A stretch of 64,000 nt of DNA from Campylobacter fetus subsp. testudinum 03-427 (GCA_000495505.1 CP006833.1:496001-560000); one strand, 5' to 3'. Positions 9,466-22,088 are shown, numbered from the stretch's first letter. The notes: generated by a model not told the origin, from the letters alone. Translations and numbers: made by a program.

Positions 9466-10334
9466 TATTTATCCAAGTATATAGCGTCGCATATAGTATC
9501 TACAAACTCTTTTGCATCAAATTTAATAAGATCTTCCATACGCTCACCAACACCTATATACAATATAGGAAGTTCCAGTTCTCTTGCTACGCCAAATAGC
9601 GATCCACCTTTTGAAGTTCCGTCTAATTTTGTTATTATAACTCCGTCTATTTTTACTATATCGTGAAAAGCCTTTGCTTGAGCGATCCCGGCATTTCCTT
9701 GCGTACCATCAAGAACTAGAATTTTCTGATGCGGAGCGCCTTCAAATGCTTTATTTGATATTCTAACTATTTTTTCCAGCTCACTTGCTAAATTTTTTTG
9801 ATTTTGCAGTCTTCCTGCGGTATCTATTATCGCGTAATCATAGTTCTTAGCGACTGCTGAGCTGATAGTATCAAAAGCTACTGCTGCAGGATCATGACCT
9901 TGAGATGAAGCTACTATAGGCACGTTTAATTTGTTTGCCCAAAGTTTTATCTGCTCCACAGCTCCTGCTCTAAATGTATCACTAGCGCCTAAAAGCACGC
10001 TTTTGCCGCTATTTTTATATAAATTTGCGAGTTTTGCTATAGTTGTTGTTTTTCCAGCTCCATTGACTCCGATTATCATTTGAACAAACGGTTTTGCTTC
10101 GATTTTTTTGTTATCATATAAAAAATAAGTCTGCATAACTCTAGTTAAATCATCTTTGCTTACTATATCTTTTGGAGGTAGATAGTAGATTATTTCTTCA
10201 GTGATTTCATACGGTACATCTGCTTCTAATAGCAGTTCTTCAAGAATATCTTTTGTGATTTTTTTGTCTTGTGGTCTATTGGAGGCAACTGCGTTTATAG
10301 TTTTTTCTAAACCCTTTTTTAGAAATTCAAACAT
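9465..10334 (-). CDS. ftsY: Signal recognition particle receptor FtsY
   Basis: SRP-type GTPase that docks ribosome-SRP complexes at the inner membrane for co-translational insertion of membrane proteins. The N-domain is followed by the P-loop GVNGAGKT at 89-96, then DTFRAGA, DTAGR and TKLDGTSKGG, the complete G-domain set. At 289 residues it lacks the long acidic A-domain of the E. coli protein, which is normal for this group. It shares one base with each neighbour (TAATG), indicating translational coupling with the thioredoxin-like lipoprotein upstream and radA downstream. Confidence 0.97.
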   Translation of the reverse strand: MFEFLKKGLEKTINAVASNRPQDKKITKDILEELLLEADVPYEITEEIIYYLPPKDIVSKDDLTRVMQTYFLYDNKKIEAKPFVQMIIGVNGAGKTTTIAKLANLYKNSGKSVLLGASDTFRAGAVEQIKLWANKLNVPIVASSQGHDPAAVAFDTISSAVAKNYDYAIIDTAGRLQNQKNLASELEKIVRISNKAFEGAPHQKILVLDGTQGNAGIAQAKAFHDIVKIDGVIITKLDGTSKGGSLFGVARELELPILYIGVGERMEDLIKFDAKEFVDTICDAIYLDK

Positions 10335-10882
10335 TATAAGATTACCTTTTTTACATCAGACTCCAACATTTCTAAAGGAACCATTCCAGTATATGCATTT
10401 GCATACTTTCCATCTGGATAATACAGCACCATAAAAGGTATCCCTACAACTCCTCCAAGAGCTTTAGCAAAAAAGTAATTGTTATCGCCGTAAGCTATAT
10501 CGTAATTTATATTGTACATTTTGATAAACTCTTTAATCTCGTCGTTAGTTCTATCTTCCATTAAAACGCCGACCACTCTTAAATTTTTTTCAAATTTATC
10601 TTGTAAATTCACAAGATATGGTATTTCTGCTTTGCAAGGAGGACACCAAGTCGCAAAAAATGCAAATAAAACCGCTTTGTTATTGTCTTCTATATCAAAA
10701 CCTTTTTGGCTTCTTTGCATATATATAGTTTTTCCGCTATTTAAAGATAGTGAAAATGCTCTACTATAATCTTCTCCTATAACCGCGCTGCTGCTTTCTG
10801 ATGTTTCTTCGTTTTTCCCTTCTTTGCTACATCCGTATGCAAAGATAAGTAAAAATGCTATAATTAAGCTTCTTGATTTCAT
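10334..10882 (-). CDS. TlpA-like thioredoxin-fold lipoprotein
   Basis: A 182-residue predicted periplasmic lipoprotein. The signal peptide ends in a lipobox (FAYGC, Cys 18), a Ser/Glu-rich linker follows, then a thioredoxin fold with the active site WCPPC and a cis-Pro region (GVVGIPFMVLYYP). It is expected to act as a thiol-disulfide reductase at the membrane, for example in cytochrome c maturation or thiol homeostasis; the partner is unknown. It is the first gene of the unit with ftsY and radA and is divergent from the cyclo-ligase gene. In C. jejuni a thioredoxin-like gene occupies the same place, as I recall. Confidence 0.88.
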   Translation of the reverse strand: MKSRSLIIAFLLIFAYGCSKEGKNEETSESSSAVIGEDYSRAFSLSLNSGKTIYMQRSQKGFDIEDNNKAVLFAFFATWCPPCKAEIPYLVNLQDKFEKNLRVVGVLMEDRTNDEIKEFIKMYNINYDIAYGDNNYFFAKALGGVVGIPFMVLYYPDGKYANAYTGMVPLEMLESDVKKVIL

Positions 10883-10935
10883 ATGGTTTCCTAAATGGTC
10901 AAAAATGAGATTATATTATACAAAAAGTTTATAAA

Positions 10936-11565
10936 ATGGTCGTTAAATTTGAAAAAAGTAGTTATAGAAAATTTGCAAAAGAGAAATTGAGAAAAATTAT
11001 TAAATTTAGAGCGAAATCTTTTAGTTACAAAATCAACAATGAGATTTTAAATTTGATTAAATATCTTAAAGCGCGTAATGTGCTTATTTTTACACCTCTT
11101 GCGTATGAACCAGATCTGTTAAAACTAAGACAAAAACTATCTAGAAATCATAATATCTTTATCCCCTTTATGGTAGATAAAAGTTTAAAAATGGTAAAAT
11201 TGAGACTGCCTTTTAAAACATCTAAATTTAATGTTAAAGAGGCAAGCGATTCAAATGCTTTTTTTAAAAGCATAGATCTAGCTGTTATTCCTGTGGTTGG
11301 GGTTGATGGGAATATGGCTAGGATAGGACACGGAATGGGTTATTATGATAGATTTTTTGCTAAGCTTGCATATAAGCCTATAACTGTTTTTGTCCAAATA
11401 GAGGATTTTTATATTAAAGAAAAAATTTGTAGTTTGCACGATATAACGTGTGATTTTTATATAACCCCTACAAAAAAATATATTAAAAAGGTTAGTTATG
11501 ATAGAAGTTGTAGTAGGGATCGGCGCTGGGCTTATCGGGATCGGCGCTGGATATCTTGTAGCTAA
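10936..11565 (+). CDS. 5-formyltetrahydrofolate cyclo-ligase
   Basis: Converts 5-formyl-THF to 5,10-methenyl-THF using ATP. The family core is visible: an N-terminal basic segment (SYRKFAKEKLRK), the phosphate/Mg loop GVDGNMARIGHGMGYYDRF, and a family C-terminus around ITCDFYITPTKKYI. The frame then continues for about 22 residues with a repeated Arg-rich stretch (SRDRRWAYRDRRW) that overlaps the first 68 nt of rny in another frame. The family normally ends near the start of that stretch, so the tail is probably an overlap artefact rather than a domain. It is the first gene of the rny operon. Confidence 0.88.
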   Translation: MVVKFEKSSYRKFAKEKLRKIIKFRAKSFSYKINNEILNLIKYLKARNVLIFTPLAYEPDLLKLRQKLSRNHNIFIPFMVDKSLKMVKLRLPFKTSKFNVKEASDSNAFFKSIDLAVIPVVGVDGNMARIGHGMGYYDRFFAKLAYKPITVFVQIEDFYIKEKICSLHDITCDFYITPTKKYIKKVSYDRSCSRDRRWAYRDRRWISCS

Positions 11566-13051
11566 AAAGATAAACGATGCGAATTATAGTATCTTTTTAG
11601 AACAGGCAAAAGCAAAAGCAAAAGCCATAGAATTCGAGGCTGAAAGCATATTAAAAGATGCTAAAGTCAAGGTAAATGAGGCTGAGTTTGAAGCCAAAAA
11701 ACGTTACGAAGAAAAAGGTAGCAGACTTCAAAAAGAGTATAATCAAAAGCTAGATGATATCTCTAAAAAAGAGCATGCTATTTTAAACGAACAAGAAATT
11801 TTGAAAAACAGTAAAGATGAGTTAGAAAAATCGCAAGATCAAGCCAAAACTCTTTATGAGGAGGGTTTGAATTTAAAAATTGCGTATCAAGATAAGCTTA
11901 GCGAAACTTTAAAAGTACTAGAGCATGTAGCAGGGCTCACTGAAGATGAAGCTAAAAATATGGTTTTAAGAAAAGTAGAAGAAAAAAGTAGAGCCGAAAT
12001 AGCGCATATCGTTAGAAAATACGAAGAAGAGGCGAAAAAAGAGGCCAAAAAAAGAGCAAATTATATACTAGCTCAAGCCACTAGTAGATACGCAGGAGAG
12101 TTTGCGGCTGAACGTCTGATAAATGTTGTAAATATCAAAAATGACGAGCTTAAAGGTCGTATCATAGGAAAAGAGGGCAGAAATATCAAAACTCTTGAAA
12201 TGGTGCTTGGCGTAGATGTCATCATAGATGATACTCCGCATGCTATTATTTTATCGAGTTTTAATCTCTATAGACGAGCGATCGCTACTAGGGTGATCGA
12301 ACTTTTGGTTGAAGATGGAAGAATTCAACCCGCAAGAATAGAAGAAATTCATAAAAAAGTCTGTGATGAGTTTGAAGCAAGCATACTTGAAGAGGGTGAA
12401 AATATTTTGATAGACCTTGGTATTAGCAAAGTTCATCCAGAAATTGTTAAATTGATAGGAAAGCTTAAATTTAGAGCTAGTTATGGTCAAAATGCGCTTG
12501 CTCATAGTCTTGAAGTTGCCCATTTATCGGGTATTATAGCAGCAGAGACCGGCGGAGATGAAAAATTGGCAAAGAGAGCTGGAATTTTGCATGATATAGG
12601 AAAAGCTTTAACTCATGAGTATGAAGGAAGCCACGTTGATTTAGGAGCCGAAATTTGCAAACGCTATAAAGAACATCCAGTTGTTATAAATGCTATTTAT
12701 GCTCACCACGGACATGAAGAGGCTTTAAGCGTAGAATGCGCTGCAGTATGTGCAGCGGACGCACTTTCTGCAGCACGTCCTGGAGCTAGAAGAGAGGTTC
12801 TTGAGAGCTTCTTAAAAAGAGTAGAAGAGATAGAATCGATAGCAACAAGTAAAGAAGGAATAAAAGGTGCTTACGCTATAAATGCTGGTAGAGAGATAAG
12901 GGTTATAGCAAATGCAAAGCTTGTAAATGATGATGAGGCGGTACTTTTAGCAAAAGAGATAGCTGAAGAGATTCAAGATAAAATTCAGTATCCAGGTGAA
13001 ATAAAAGTAAATGTCATCAGAGAGCTTAGAGCGATAGAATTTGCTAAATAA
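11498..13051 (+). CDS. rny: Ribonuclease Y
   Basis: Membrane-anchored endoribonuclease that starts mRNA decay. It has 517 residues: an N-terminal transmembrane segment with a repeated GIGAG motif (residues 7-20), a long Ala/Lys/Glu-rich coiled coil (about 28-200), a KH domain (GRIIGKEGRNIKTLE, from about 215) and an HD domain whose HDIGKA motif lies near residue 365. All catalytic and binding motifs are intact. Its start lies inside the cyclo-ligase gene. The TM-coding segment contains a 21-bp tandem repeat. Confidence 0.96.
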   Translation: MIEVVVGIGAGLIGIGAGYLVAKKINDANYSIFLEQAKAKAKAIEFEAESILKDAKVKVNEAEFEAKKRYEEKGSRLQKEYNQKLDDISKKEHAILNEQEILKNSKDELEKSQDQAKTLYEEGLNLKIAYQDKLSETLKVLEHVAGLTEDEAKNMVLRKVEEKSRAEIAHIVRKYEEEAKKEAKKRANYILAQATSRYAGEFAAERLINVVNIKNDELKGRIIGKEGRNIKTLEMVLGVDVIIDDTPHAIILSSFNLYRRAIATRVIELLVEDGRIQPARIEEIHKKVCDEFEASILEEGENILIDLGISKVHPEIVKLIGKLKFRASYGQNALAHSLEVAHLSGIIAAETGGDEKLAKRAGILHDIGKALTHEYEGSHVDLGAEICKRYKEHPVVINAIYAHHGHEEALSVECAAVCAADALSAARPGARREVLESFLKRVEEIESIATSKEGIKGAYAINAGREIRVIANAKLVNDDEAVLLAKEIAEEIQDKIQYPGEIKVNVIRELRAIEFAK

Positions 13052-13063
13052 ATAGGAGTAAAT

Positions 13064-13648
13064 TTGAAAAAAATAATTTTAGGTATAGCTTTTTGTTTTA
13101 GTATATTATTTGCAAATGACGAACTTTTGCTAGATAGCGCAAATGCTTATAAGGTAGTTTTGCAAACAAATAGCGTACCTTCTACTCAACTAATTGAAAA
13201 ATCAAGCGCTATACTGGTTTTTCCTAAATTCGTAAAAGCGGGATTTATACTAGGTGCAACAGTCGGACGCGGTGTTATGATGGTAAAACAGAGCGATGGC
13301 TGGACGCCTATAGGCGTAAAAATAGGAGGCGCAAGTCTTGGTTTGCAAGCAGGTTATGAGAGTAGTTATTTAGTTATTTACGTACTTAAAAAAAGTGTGA
13401 TTCAAGATATCAAAGACACTAAATTTACAGTAGGAGCCGACGCTTCTATCAGTTTTATGGATAGCGGGGTAAATAGAGGAAAAATGAGTGATTTTACGTT
13501 ATCAAACGATATGTATGCGTATTCAAATAATAGCGGATTTTTTGCCGGAGCAAAACTTGGAGGTTCGGTTATAACTTTAGATGATAGATCTAAATTTGAT
13601 ATAAATTCTTATGGATTTAATGCTTTGATAGAAGCATTTATGAACTAA
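13064..13648 (+). CDS. SYLF-domain (Ysc84-like) exported protein
   Basis: A 194-residue exported protein with a signal peptide (first about 18 residues, ending ILFAND) followed by a SYLF lipid-binding domain: SSAILVFPKFVKAGFILGA, GRGVMM, and a C-terminal segment containing SDFTLSNDMYAYS. SYLF domains bind phosphoinositides in eukaryotes; the bacterial role is unknown. The start is TTG at 13064, 12 nt after the rny stop, with TAGGAG upstream. It is co-oriented with rny and dedA in one probable operon. Confidence 0.85.
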   Translation: MKKIILGIAFCFSILFANDELLLDSANAYKVVLQTNSVPSTQLIEKSSAILVFPKFVKAGFILGATVGRGVMMVKQSDGWTPIGVKIGGASLGLQAGYESSYLVIYVLKKSVIQDIKDTKFTVGADASISFMDSGVNRGKMSDFTLSNDMYAYSNNSGFFAGAKLGGSVITLDDRSKFDINSYGFNALIEAFMN

Positions 13649-13656
13649 GGTTTTAT

Positions 13657-14226
13657 ATGCAAGATATGTTAAATAGCCTATCGGCTTATGGATATATAAT
13701 TTTGTTTTTCTATACTCTTGGAGGCGGTATGGTAGCGATCATCGCTGCTGGACTTCTTAGTTACGCCGGAAAGCTAGATCTTACTACTTGTATAGTTATC
13801 GCTGCGATTTCAAATTTTATCGGCGATAGCATACTTTTTTATCTTGGTAGATATAATAAACAAGCTGTTTTGCCGTATTTTAAATCACATAAAAGAAAGC
13901 TAGCTTTAGCTCAAATTTTATTTAAAAAATACGGAGATAAGATAATTTTTATTAAAAAATACATTTATGGATTAAAAACTTTAGTTCCTTTGGCTATCGG
14001 ACTTACAAAGTATAGTATGAAAAAATTTAGCATTATAAATGCTATTTGCTCTATAATATGGGCTGTTTCTCTAGGACTTCTTAGCTATTTAGCAGGTGAT
14101 CTTGTCAATAGAATTGCTAATTATTTTGGTGATAGCGTATTTTTCTTTCCTGTTTTGATGGTTGTTTTGCTTGGTATTATCTGGATGTACTTTAGTTTTG
14201 CGACTAAAAAAAGGAATAAAATATGA
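13657..14226 (+). CDS. DedA-family membrane protein
   Basis: A 189-residue polytopic inner-membrane protein of the DedA/SNARE-associated superfamily, implicated in undecaprenyl-phosphate or phospholipid flipping and envelope integrity. Family features visible are SNFIGDSILFYLGRY after the first hydrophobic segments, the basic segment FIKKYIYGLKTLVPLAIG corresponding to the F(x)R.(x)PG region, and about four further hydrophobic segments. It overlaps the next gene by 4 nt. Given the glycan locus nearby, a carrier-recycling role is conceivable but not shown. Confidence 0.85.
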   Translation: MQDMLNSLSAYGYIILFFYTLGGGMVAIIAAGLLSYAGKLDLTTCIVIAAISNFIGDSILFYLGRYNKQAVLPYFKSHKRKLALAQILFKKYGDKIIFIKKYIYGLKTLVPLAIGLTKYSMKKFSIINAICSIIWAVSLGLLSYLAGDLVNRIANYFGDSVFFFPVLMVVLLGIIWMYFSFATKKRNKI

Positions 14227-15512
14227 GAAAAATCATATATCTTGTATTGGCTATTTTAACTTTGGCTTTAATTTTTCAATTTTATATTTACAACTATGCT
14301 AAATCTATGTCAAATATAGTTCTAGATTCGCTTAAACAAAATCAAAATATGATTATTTCAAATATCAATCAAAGTAGCGGTATTTTTAGCCAGAATTTAT
14401 CGTTTGATTTAGATACTAAAGATATTTTTTTAAGCAGTGTTTCTAAAGAAAATAATGAAAGTTTAAAGATAAATGTAAATTTAAAAAGCAGTTATTTCCT
14501 ACTTTCTATTTTAAATGGTATTGATATAAATGGTACTGTTGAGGTGATAAATCCTACTGATAAAGCAGCTATCTCTGAAATTTTTGGTACGAATAAACCT
14601 ATTTTGATATCTGCAAATACTGGGCTGAAAAATTCAAATTTGGATTTCAAATTCCAAATACTTCCTGTAAATTTTCAAGATGAATATAGCCAGCTTGTTA
14701 GTGATAAAATAATTTTTGATGTGAGTTTAAACGATGATAAAATCGATAAAATATCATTTTTTGCAGATGATATAAAATTCTCGCAAAGCGGACTTATTAT
14801 TCAGCTTTTAAATTTAGAATACTCTATAAATTATCCAAACGGAATAAATTTTGCAGATTTTGATAAATATGGTATATTTGATAACGATTCTAAACTGAAC
14901 TTGTCTAAAATATCCGTAAATTCGGGACTTATCGGTTTTAGTATAGATGATATTTCTATTATTAGTAACTTAAAAACAAATATTGATAGTTTTGATTCAA
15001 ATTTAAATTTGGATATAAAATCGCTAGATAGCGGTGGTTTTGGTTTGAATAATATTAATTTAATCGCCAGTGTAAATTCCATAGATATAGAAGCTTCTAA
15101 GTATGTTATAGAGGCCGCAACAAACGATATATTGATATCTGATATGGAAAATAAGCTGCTAGATATAGTCAAAAGAGATCCAAAATTTGATATAACAAAT
15201 TTTAGTTTTGAAAGTAAAGATGGAGATAAATTTTCATTTGATTTTTCGTTTTGGTTTGAAAATGCGCAAAATATGATAAAACCAAAAGATATTTTAAATT
15301 ATTCAAATTTCACTGGAAATTTGGTTACTACAAATAGATTATCTAGCATATCGCCTTGGCTTTTAATGATGAAATCTTACGAGGATTATCTTATAGAAAA
15401 CGGTATTTTGATTGAGTCTGGAAATGGATATAAAGCGGATTTTGAATTAAGCAGAAATAAAGATGATATAATATTTAACGGTTTAGTACCTTTAAACTCG
15501 GTACTTCGTTGA
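14223..15512 (+). CDS. YdgA-like (DUF945-type) membrane-anchored protein of unknown function
   Basis: A 429-residue protein anchored by one N-terminal hydrophobic segment (about residues 4-25) with a large Ser/Asn/Asp-rich periplasmic part made of short amphipathic beta stretches. This layout resembles YdgA/DUF945 and AsmA-like periplasmic proteins; I assign it there only tentatively. It overlaps dedA by 4 nt and closes the rny operon. The stop codon lies 10 nt before a C9 tract, so changes in that tract would not alter this protein. Confidence 0.6.
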   Translation: MRKIIYLVLAILTLALIFQFYIYNYAKSMSNIVLDSLKQNQNMIISNINQSSGIFSQNLSFDLDTKDIFLSSVSKENNESLKINVNLKSSYFLLSILNGIDINGTVEVINPTDKAAISEIFGTNKPILISANTGLKNSNLDFKFQILPVNFQDEYSQLVSDKIIFDVSLNDDKIDKISFFADDIKFSQSGLIIQLLNLEYSINYPNGINFADFDKYGIFDNDSKLNLSKISVNSGLIGFSIDDISIISNLKTNIDSFDSNLNLDIKSLDSGGFGLNNINLIASVNSIDIEASKYVIEAATNDILISDMENKLLDIVKRDPKFDITNFSFESKDGDKFSFDFSFWFENAQNMIKPKDILNYSNFTGNLVTTNRLSSISPWLLMMKSYEDYLIENGILIESGNGYKADFELSRNKDDIIFNGLVPLNSVLR

Positions 15513-15522
15513 TATTTTTACT

Positions 15523-15531
15523 CCCCCCCCC
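15523..15531. repeat. C9 homopolymer tract between YdgA-like gene and rRNA promoter
   Basis: Nine consecutive C residues in otherwise AT-rich DNA, 10 nt after a stop codon and about 50 nt upstream of the rRNA -10 box. Homopolymeric G/C tracts are the usual slip-strand contingency loci in Campylobacter. This one lies outside any credible reading frame, so any effect would be on transcription or termination. Confidence 0.9.
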
Positions 15532-15566
15532 ATTTCTCTCAAATTTCCTTATCATTTTAAGCCTCC

Positions 15567-15589
15567 TTTAAGCACTACTCTTGTATAAT
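15567..15589 (+). promoter_or_regulatory. Candidate rRNA operon promoter
   Basis: A TATAAT -10 hexamer (15584-15589, extended as TTGTATAATT) lies about 270 nt before mature 16S. Two TTTAAG elements, near 15555-15561 and 15567-15572, sit upstream. This agrees with Campylobacter sigma-70 promoters, which have a strong -10, T-rich upstream periodicity and a weak -35. No other credible promoter was seen between the YdgA-like gene and 16S. Confidence 0.6.
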
Positions 15590-15700
15590 TCCAACTCACG
15601 AAACGGGAAAGACCTTTTAACTCTTTGTTAGAAATCATTTTTTTTATTTTCGATGTTTTTTAAATTTATAAATGTTAAACTATTTTTTAAAGTCAATCTT

Positions 15701-15727
15701 TGAAATCTAAACAAGTGATCGATTGAG
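15701..15727 (+). other. 5' arm of the 16S precursor processing stem
   Basis: This stretch is complementary, apart from small interruptions, to 17432-17456 downstream of 16S. The pairing (core CAAGTG/CACTTG plus GATTGAG/CTCAATC) would close a long stem around the whole 16S, the normal substrate for RNase III cleavage. Confidence 0.7.
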
Positions 15728-15861
15728 CCAGAACTACTTTTAAAGTTAGTTCTTTGAGTATAAAAGTAATTATATTATCTTTATACTTATTAATATATAA
15801 AAACATTAAAAAGTTTTTTAGATTAAAAACTTCATAATACGAATAATTATTTATTCAACAT

Positions 15862-17377
<1,516 letters not shown>

Positions 17378-17431
17378 TAGAGTACAATACTAGTACGTCT
17401 CACAACTACTAGTAAAAGAAAGATACGATAG

Positions 17432-17456
17432 CTCAATCACACTTGTTTAGGTTTGA
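17432..17456 (+). other. 3' arm of the 16S precursor processing stem
   Basis: Pairs with 15701-15727 to enclose 16S. It is located about 55 nt after the mature 3' end and before tRNA-Ile. Confidence 0.7.
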
Positions 17457-17492
17457 GAGATTGACAAGTTTTACATTTTTATTCTATTATTA

Positions 17493-17569
17493 GGGCCTAT
17501 AGCTCAGCTGGTTAGAGTGCACCCCTGATAAGGGTGAGGTCACAAGTTCAAGTCTTGTTAGGCCCACCA
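17493..17569 (+). tRNA. tRNA-Ile (anticodon GAT)
   Basis: A 77-nt cloverleaf: acceptor stem GGGCCTA pairing with TAGGCCC, D-loop AGCTCAGCTGGTTAGAGT, anticodon stem CCCCT-GAT-AAGGG, T-arm with GTTCAAGTC and an encoded CCA end. It is the only tRNA in this 16S-23S spacer; the tRNA-Ala usual in Campylobacter spacers is not present. Confidence 0.97.
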
Positions 17570-18111
17570 GGTAAAATTTAATTTAAGAATTAAAATTTAG
17601 TTCTTAAATTAGACTTTAGTCTAAACGTTATTTAAAATATCATTGTTAAAGTCACAATCAAGTTTTAATAAAATAAAACAATTTTACAGGACTTGTTAAA
17701 GCTTTAAATAGAGACTACTTTAGCAAATAGTTAATTAAACAATCTGTTATCCCAATAACTAAACATATTAACTATTAAGTTTAACATCACAATCTATTAT
17801 GTTTTAAAACTTACTTAATAGTGGTTAATGCTTTCCGTCTTATAAGTCAATATTTAAACATTGTAAATCTAATATCTATATTTTTATAAAAGATTCTCTT
17901 TTAGAAAGATTAGTTATTTATTTTTATCTTTAACAAGGAAGTGATGCAAATTAGAATAATAATCTAAAATAAAAATATAAAATTCGTAACGATAATTTTT
18001 AATTAGTTTGATAGCAATCATAGGGTAACCCTACTTGTAGGGACTTTAGTTTGTTCAAACTTTTTTAAAGTTTGTCGTAAATCTGAGCTTTGCTCAGATG
18101 CGAACTAAAAA
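17570..18111 (+). other. 16S-23S spacer after tRNA-Ile, with pre-23S leader
   Basis: A 542-nt AT-rich non-coding stretch with no second tRNA and no credible ORF. It contains the 5' arm of the 23S processing stalk (17931-17947). Closer to 23S it has several local hairpins: ACCCTACTTGTAGGG, AAACTTTTTTAAAGTTT and TCTGAGCTTTGCTCAGA, the last two enclosed by TTTAGTTTG pairing with CGAACTAAA. Function is presumed precursor folding and maturation. Confidence 0.75.
17931..17947 (+). other. 5' arm of 23S processing stalk
   Basis: These 17 bases are a perfect reverse complement of 21027-21043, which lies about 9 nt past the 23S 3' end. The pair would enclose 23S as an RNase III substrate. Unusually, the 5' arm sits about 164 nt upstream of the mature 23S 5' end, leaving a long asymmetric leader inside the stalk. 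Confidence 0.8.
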
Positions 18112-21018
<2,907 letters not shown>

Positions 21019-21169
21019 TTATATAAGCATCACTTCCTTGTTAAGGATATAAATACCTTACAAAGAACATGTTTTACTGCAATTAAAACTAAAAAGACTT
21101 TAACGATAAATAACACAACAGTGTTAAATAAGAGAATAGCTAAACTATTTTTATTCTTTTATTTAACAC
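21019..21169 (+). other. 23S-5S spacer with processing stems
   Basis: Holds the 3' arm of the 23S stalk (21027-21043) and, directly before 5S, a long hairpin of about 20 bp (21119-21138 pairing with 21152-21171, one G-U pair, 13-nt loop). No tRNA and no ORF. Confidence 0.8.
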
Positions 21170-21289
21170 TGCCCGTGGCTATACGTGAATAGGAAACGCC
21201 TTGCTCCATCTCGAACCAAGAAGCTAAGCTTTTCATGGCCGATGATACTCTCTCTTACTGGGATGTGGAAAAGTAGGTCGCTGCGGGCT
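21170..21289 (+). rRNA. 5S ribosomal RNA
   Basis: About 118-120 nt closed by GCCCG/CGGGC. Typical internal features are CCATCTCGAACCAAGAAGCTAAG and the GATGATACT loop E region. Ends are approximate. Closes the operon 16S-tRNA-Ile-23S-5S. Confidence 0.95.
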
Positions 21290-21686
21290 TTGTGTTTATA
21301 TTTTAACTCCTATCTTATTAAATCAATAATTCATCTATCATCTAACTAATCAATCTTAATTAAACTCTTTGTTATTTTAAAGTTTTATCAATTGAGAGTT
21401 GATTCATAATTTATAAATAGATTACTAAATTTATATCGCTTTTTAAAATATTTTTACTATTTTATTTTTTATAATTTTTACTTGACAAATAAAATCCTAG
21501 TAATTAACATAGTTAGTTTATTATTTGATATTATATTATCTATTTATATAGATAAAATTTATCAAATTATTAAACAGTGTTACCATTATACCCTTTAGAT
21601 ATATTTTTATAGCATTTGTATTACATTTAAGTTTGATTTTTAGATCACTGGATTATAATGAGATATATTTTATTAAAGGAGTTATT
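21290..21686. promoter_or_regulatory. Gene-free region with promoter for the ComEA-like gene
   Basis: About 400 nt of very AT-rich DNA with no credible ORF. No GC-rich hairpin terminator for the rRNA operon was recognised. A TATAAT at 21654-21659 with an upstream TTTAAG at about 21626 looks like a sigma-70 promoter for the ComEA-like gene, leaving a leader of roughly 20 nt. Confidence 0.5.
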
Positions 21687-22088
21687 GTGAGATTATTTGG
21701 TTTAATAGCTTTACTTGCTAGTTTGACTTACGCTGCAGTAAATTTAAATACTGCTACTAAAGAGGAGCTTATGGCGCTTCCTGGTATAGGAGAGATAAAA
21801 GCTAATGCTATAATAGATTATAGAAAACATACTAAATTTAAAAGCATAGATGAGATAAAGAACATTAAAGGTATAAGTGATAAGAGATTTAACACTATAA
21901 AGTCTGATCTTACAATTACTGATAATACAGATATTAGTAATATCAAATCAAAAATTAAATCAAAAGATACTAAAATATTAAAAGATACTAAAACATCAAA
22001 TAAAGATAAAGTAAAAAACACTAATAAAACTAAAGATAAAACCAAATCTGAAAAAAATATTGATGAGCGTAATATTGATGAGAAGTAA
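21687..22088 (+). CDS. comEA: ComEA-like helix-hairpin-helix DNA-binding protein with Lys-rich tail
   Basis: A 133-residue exported DNA-binding protein. It has a signal peptide (RLFGLIALLASLTYA), then the ComEA HhH core (NLNTATKEELMALPGIGEIKANAIIDYR, written here in part, and IKGISDKRFNTIK), then about 55 residues of Lys/Asp/Thr repeats (KDTK, KDK). The core resembles the short periplasmic Cj0011c protein used in natural transformation; the tail is extra. I chose the GTG at 21687 over an upstream ATG at 21633 because AAAGGAG precedes it and it yields a proper signal peptide. Likely role: binding incoming DNA in the periplasm. Confidence 0.8.
   Translation: MRLFGLIALLASLTYAAVNLNTATKEELMALPGIGEIKANAIIDYRKHTKFKSIDEIKNIKGISDKRFNTIKSDLTITDNTDISNIKSKIKSKDTKILKDTKTSNKDKVKNTNKTKDKTKSEKNIDERNIDEK

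Noticed and set aside
11500-11565. A new C-terminal Arg-rich domain on 5-formyl-THF cyclo-ligase.
   Set aside because: The stretch is fully explained as an out-of-frame reading of the rny start and its 21-bp repeat.
15523-15531. Coding phase-variation switch for the YdgA-like gene or for a reverse-strand ORF.
   Set aside because: The stop codon precedes the tract, and reverse-strand frames through it (starting ATGGGG) end after about 13-20 codons.
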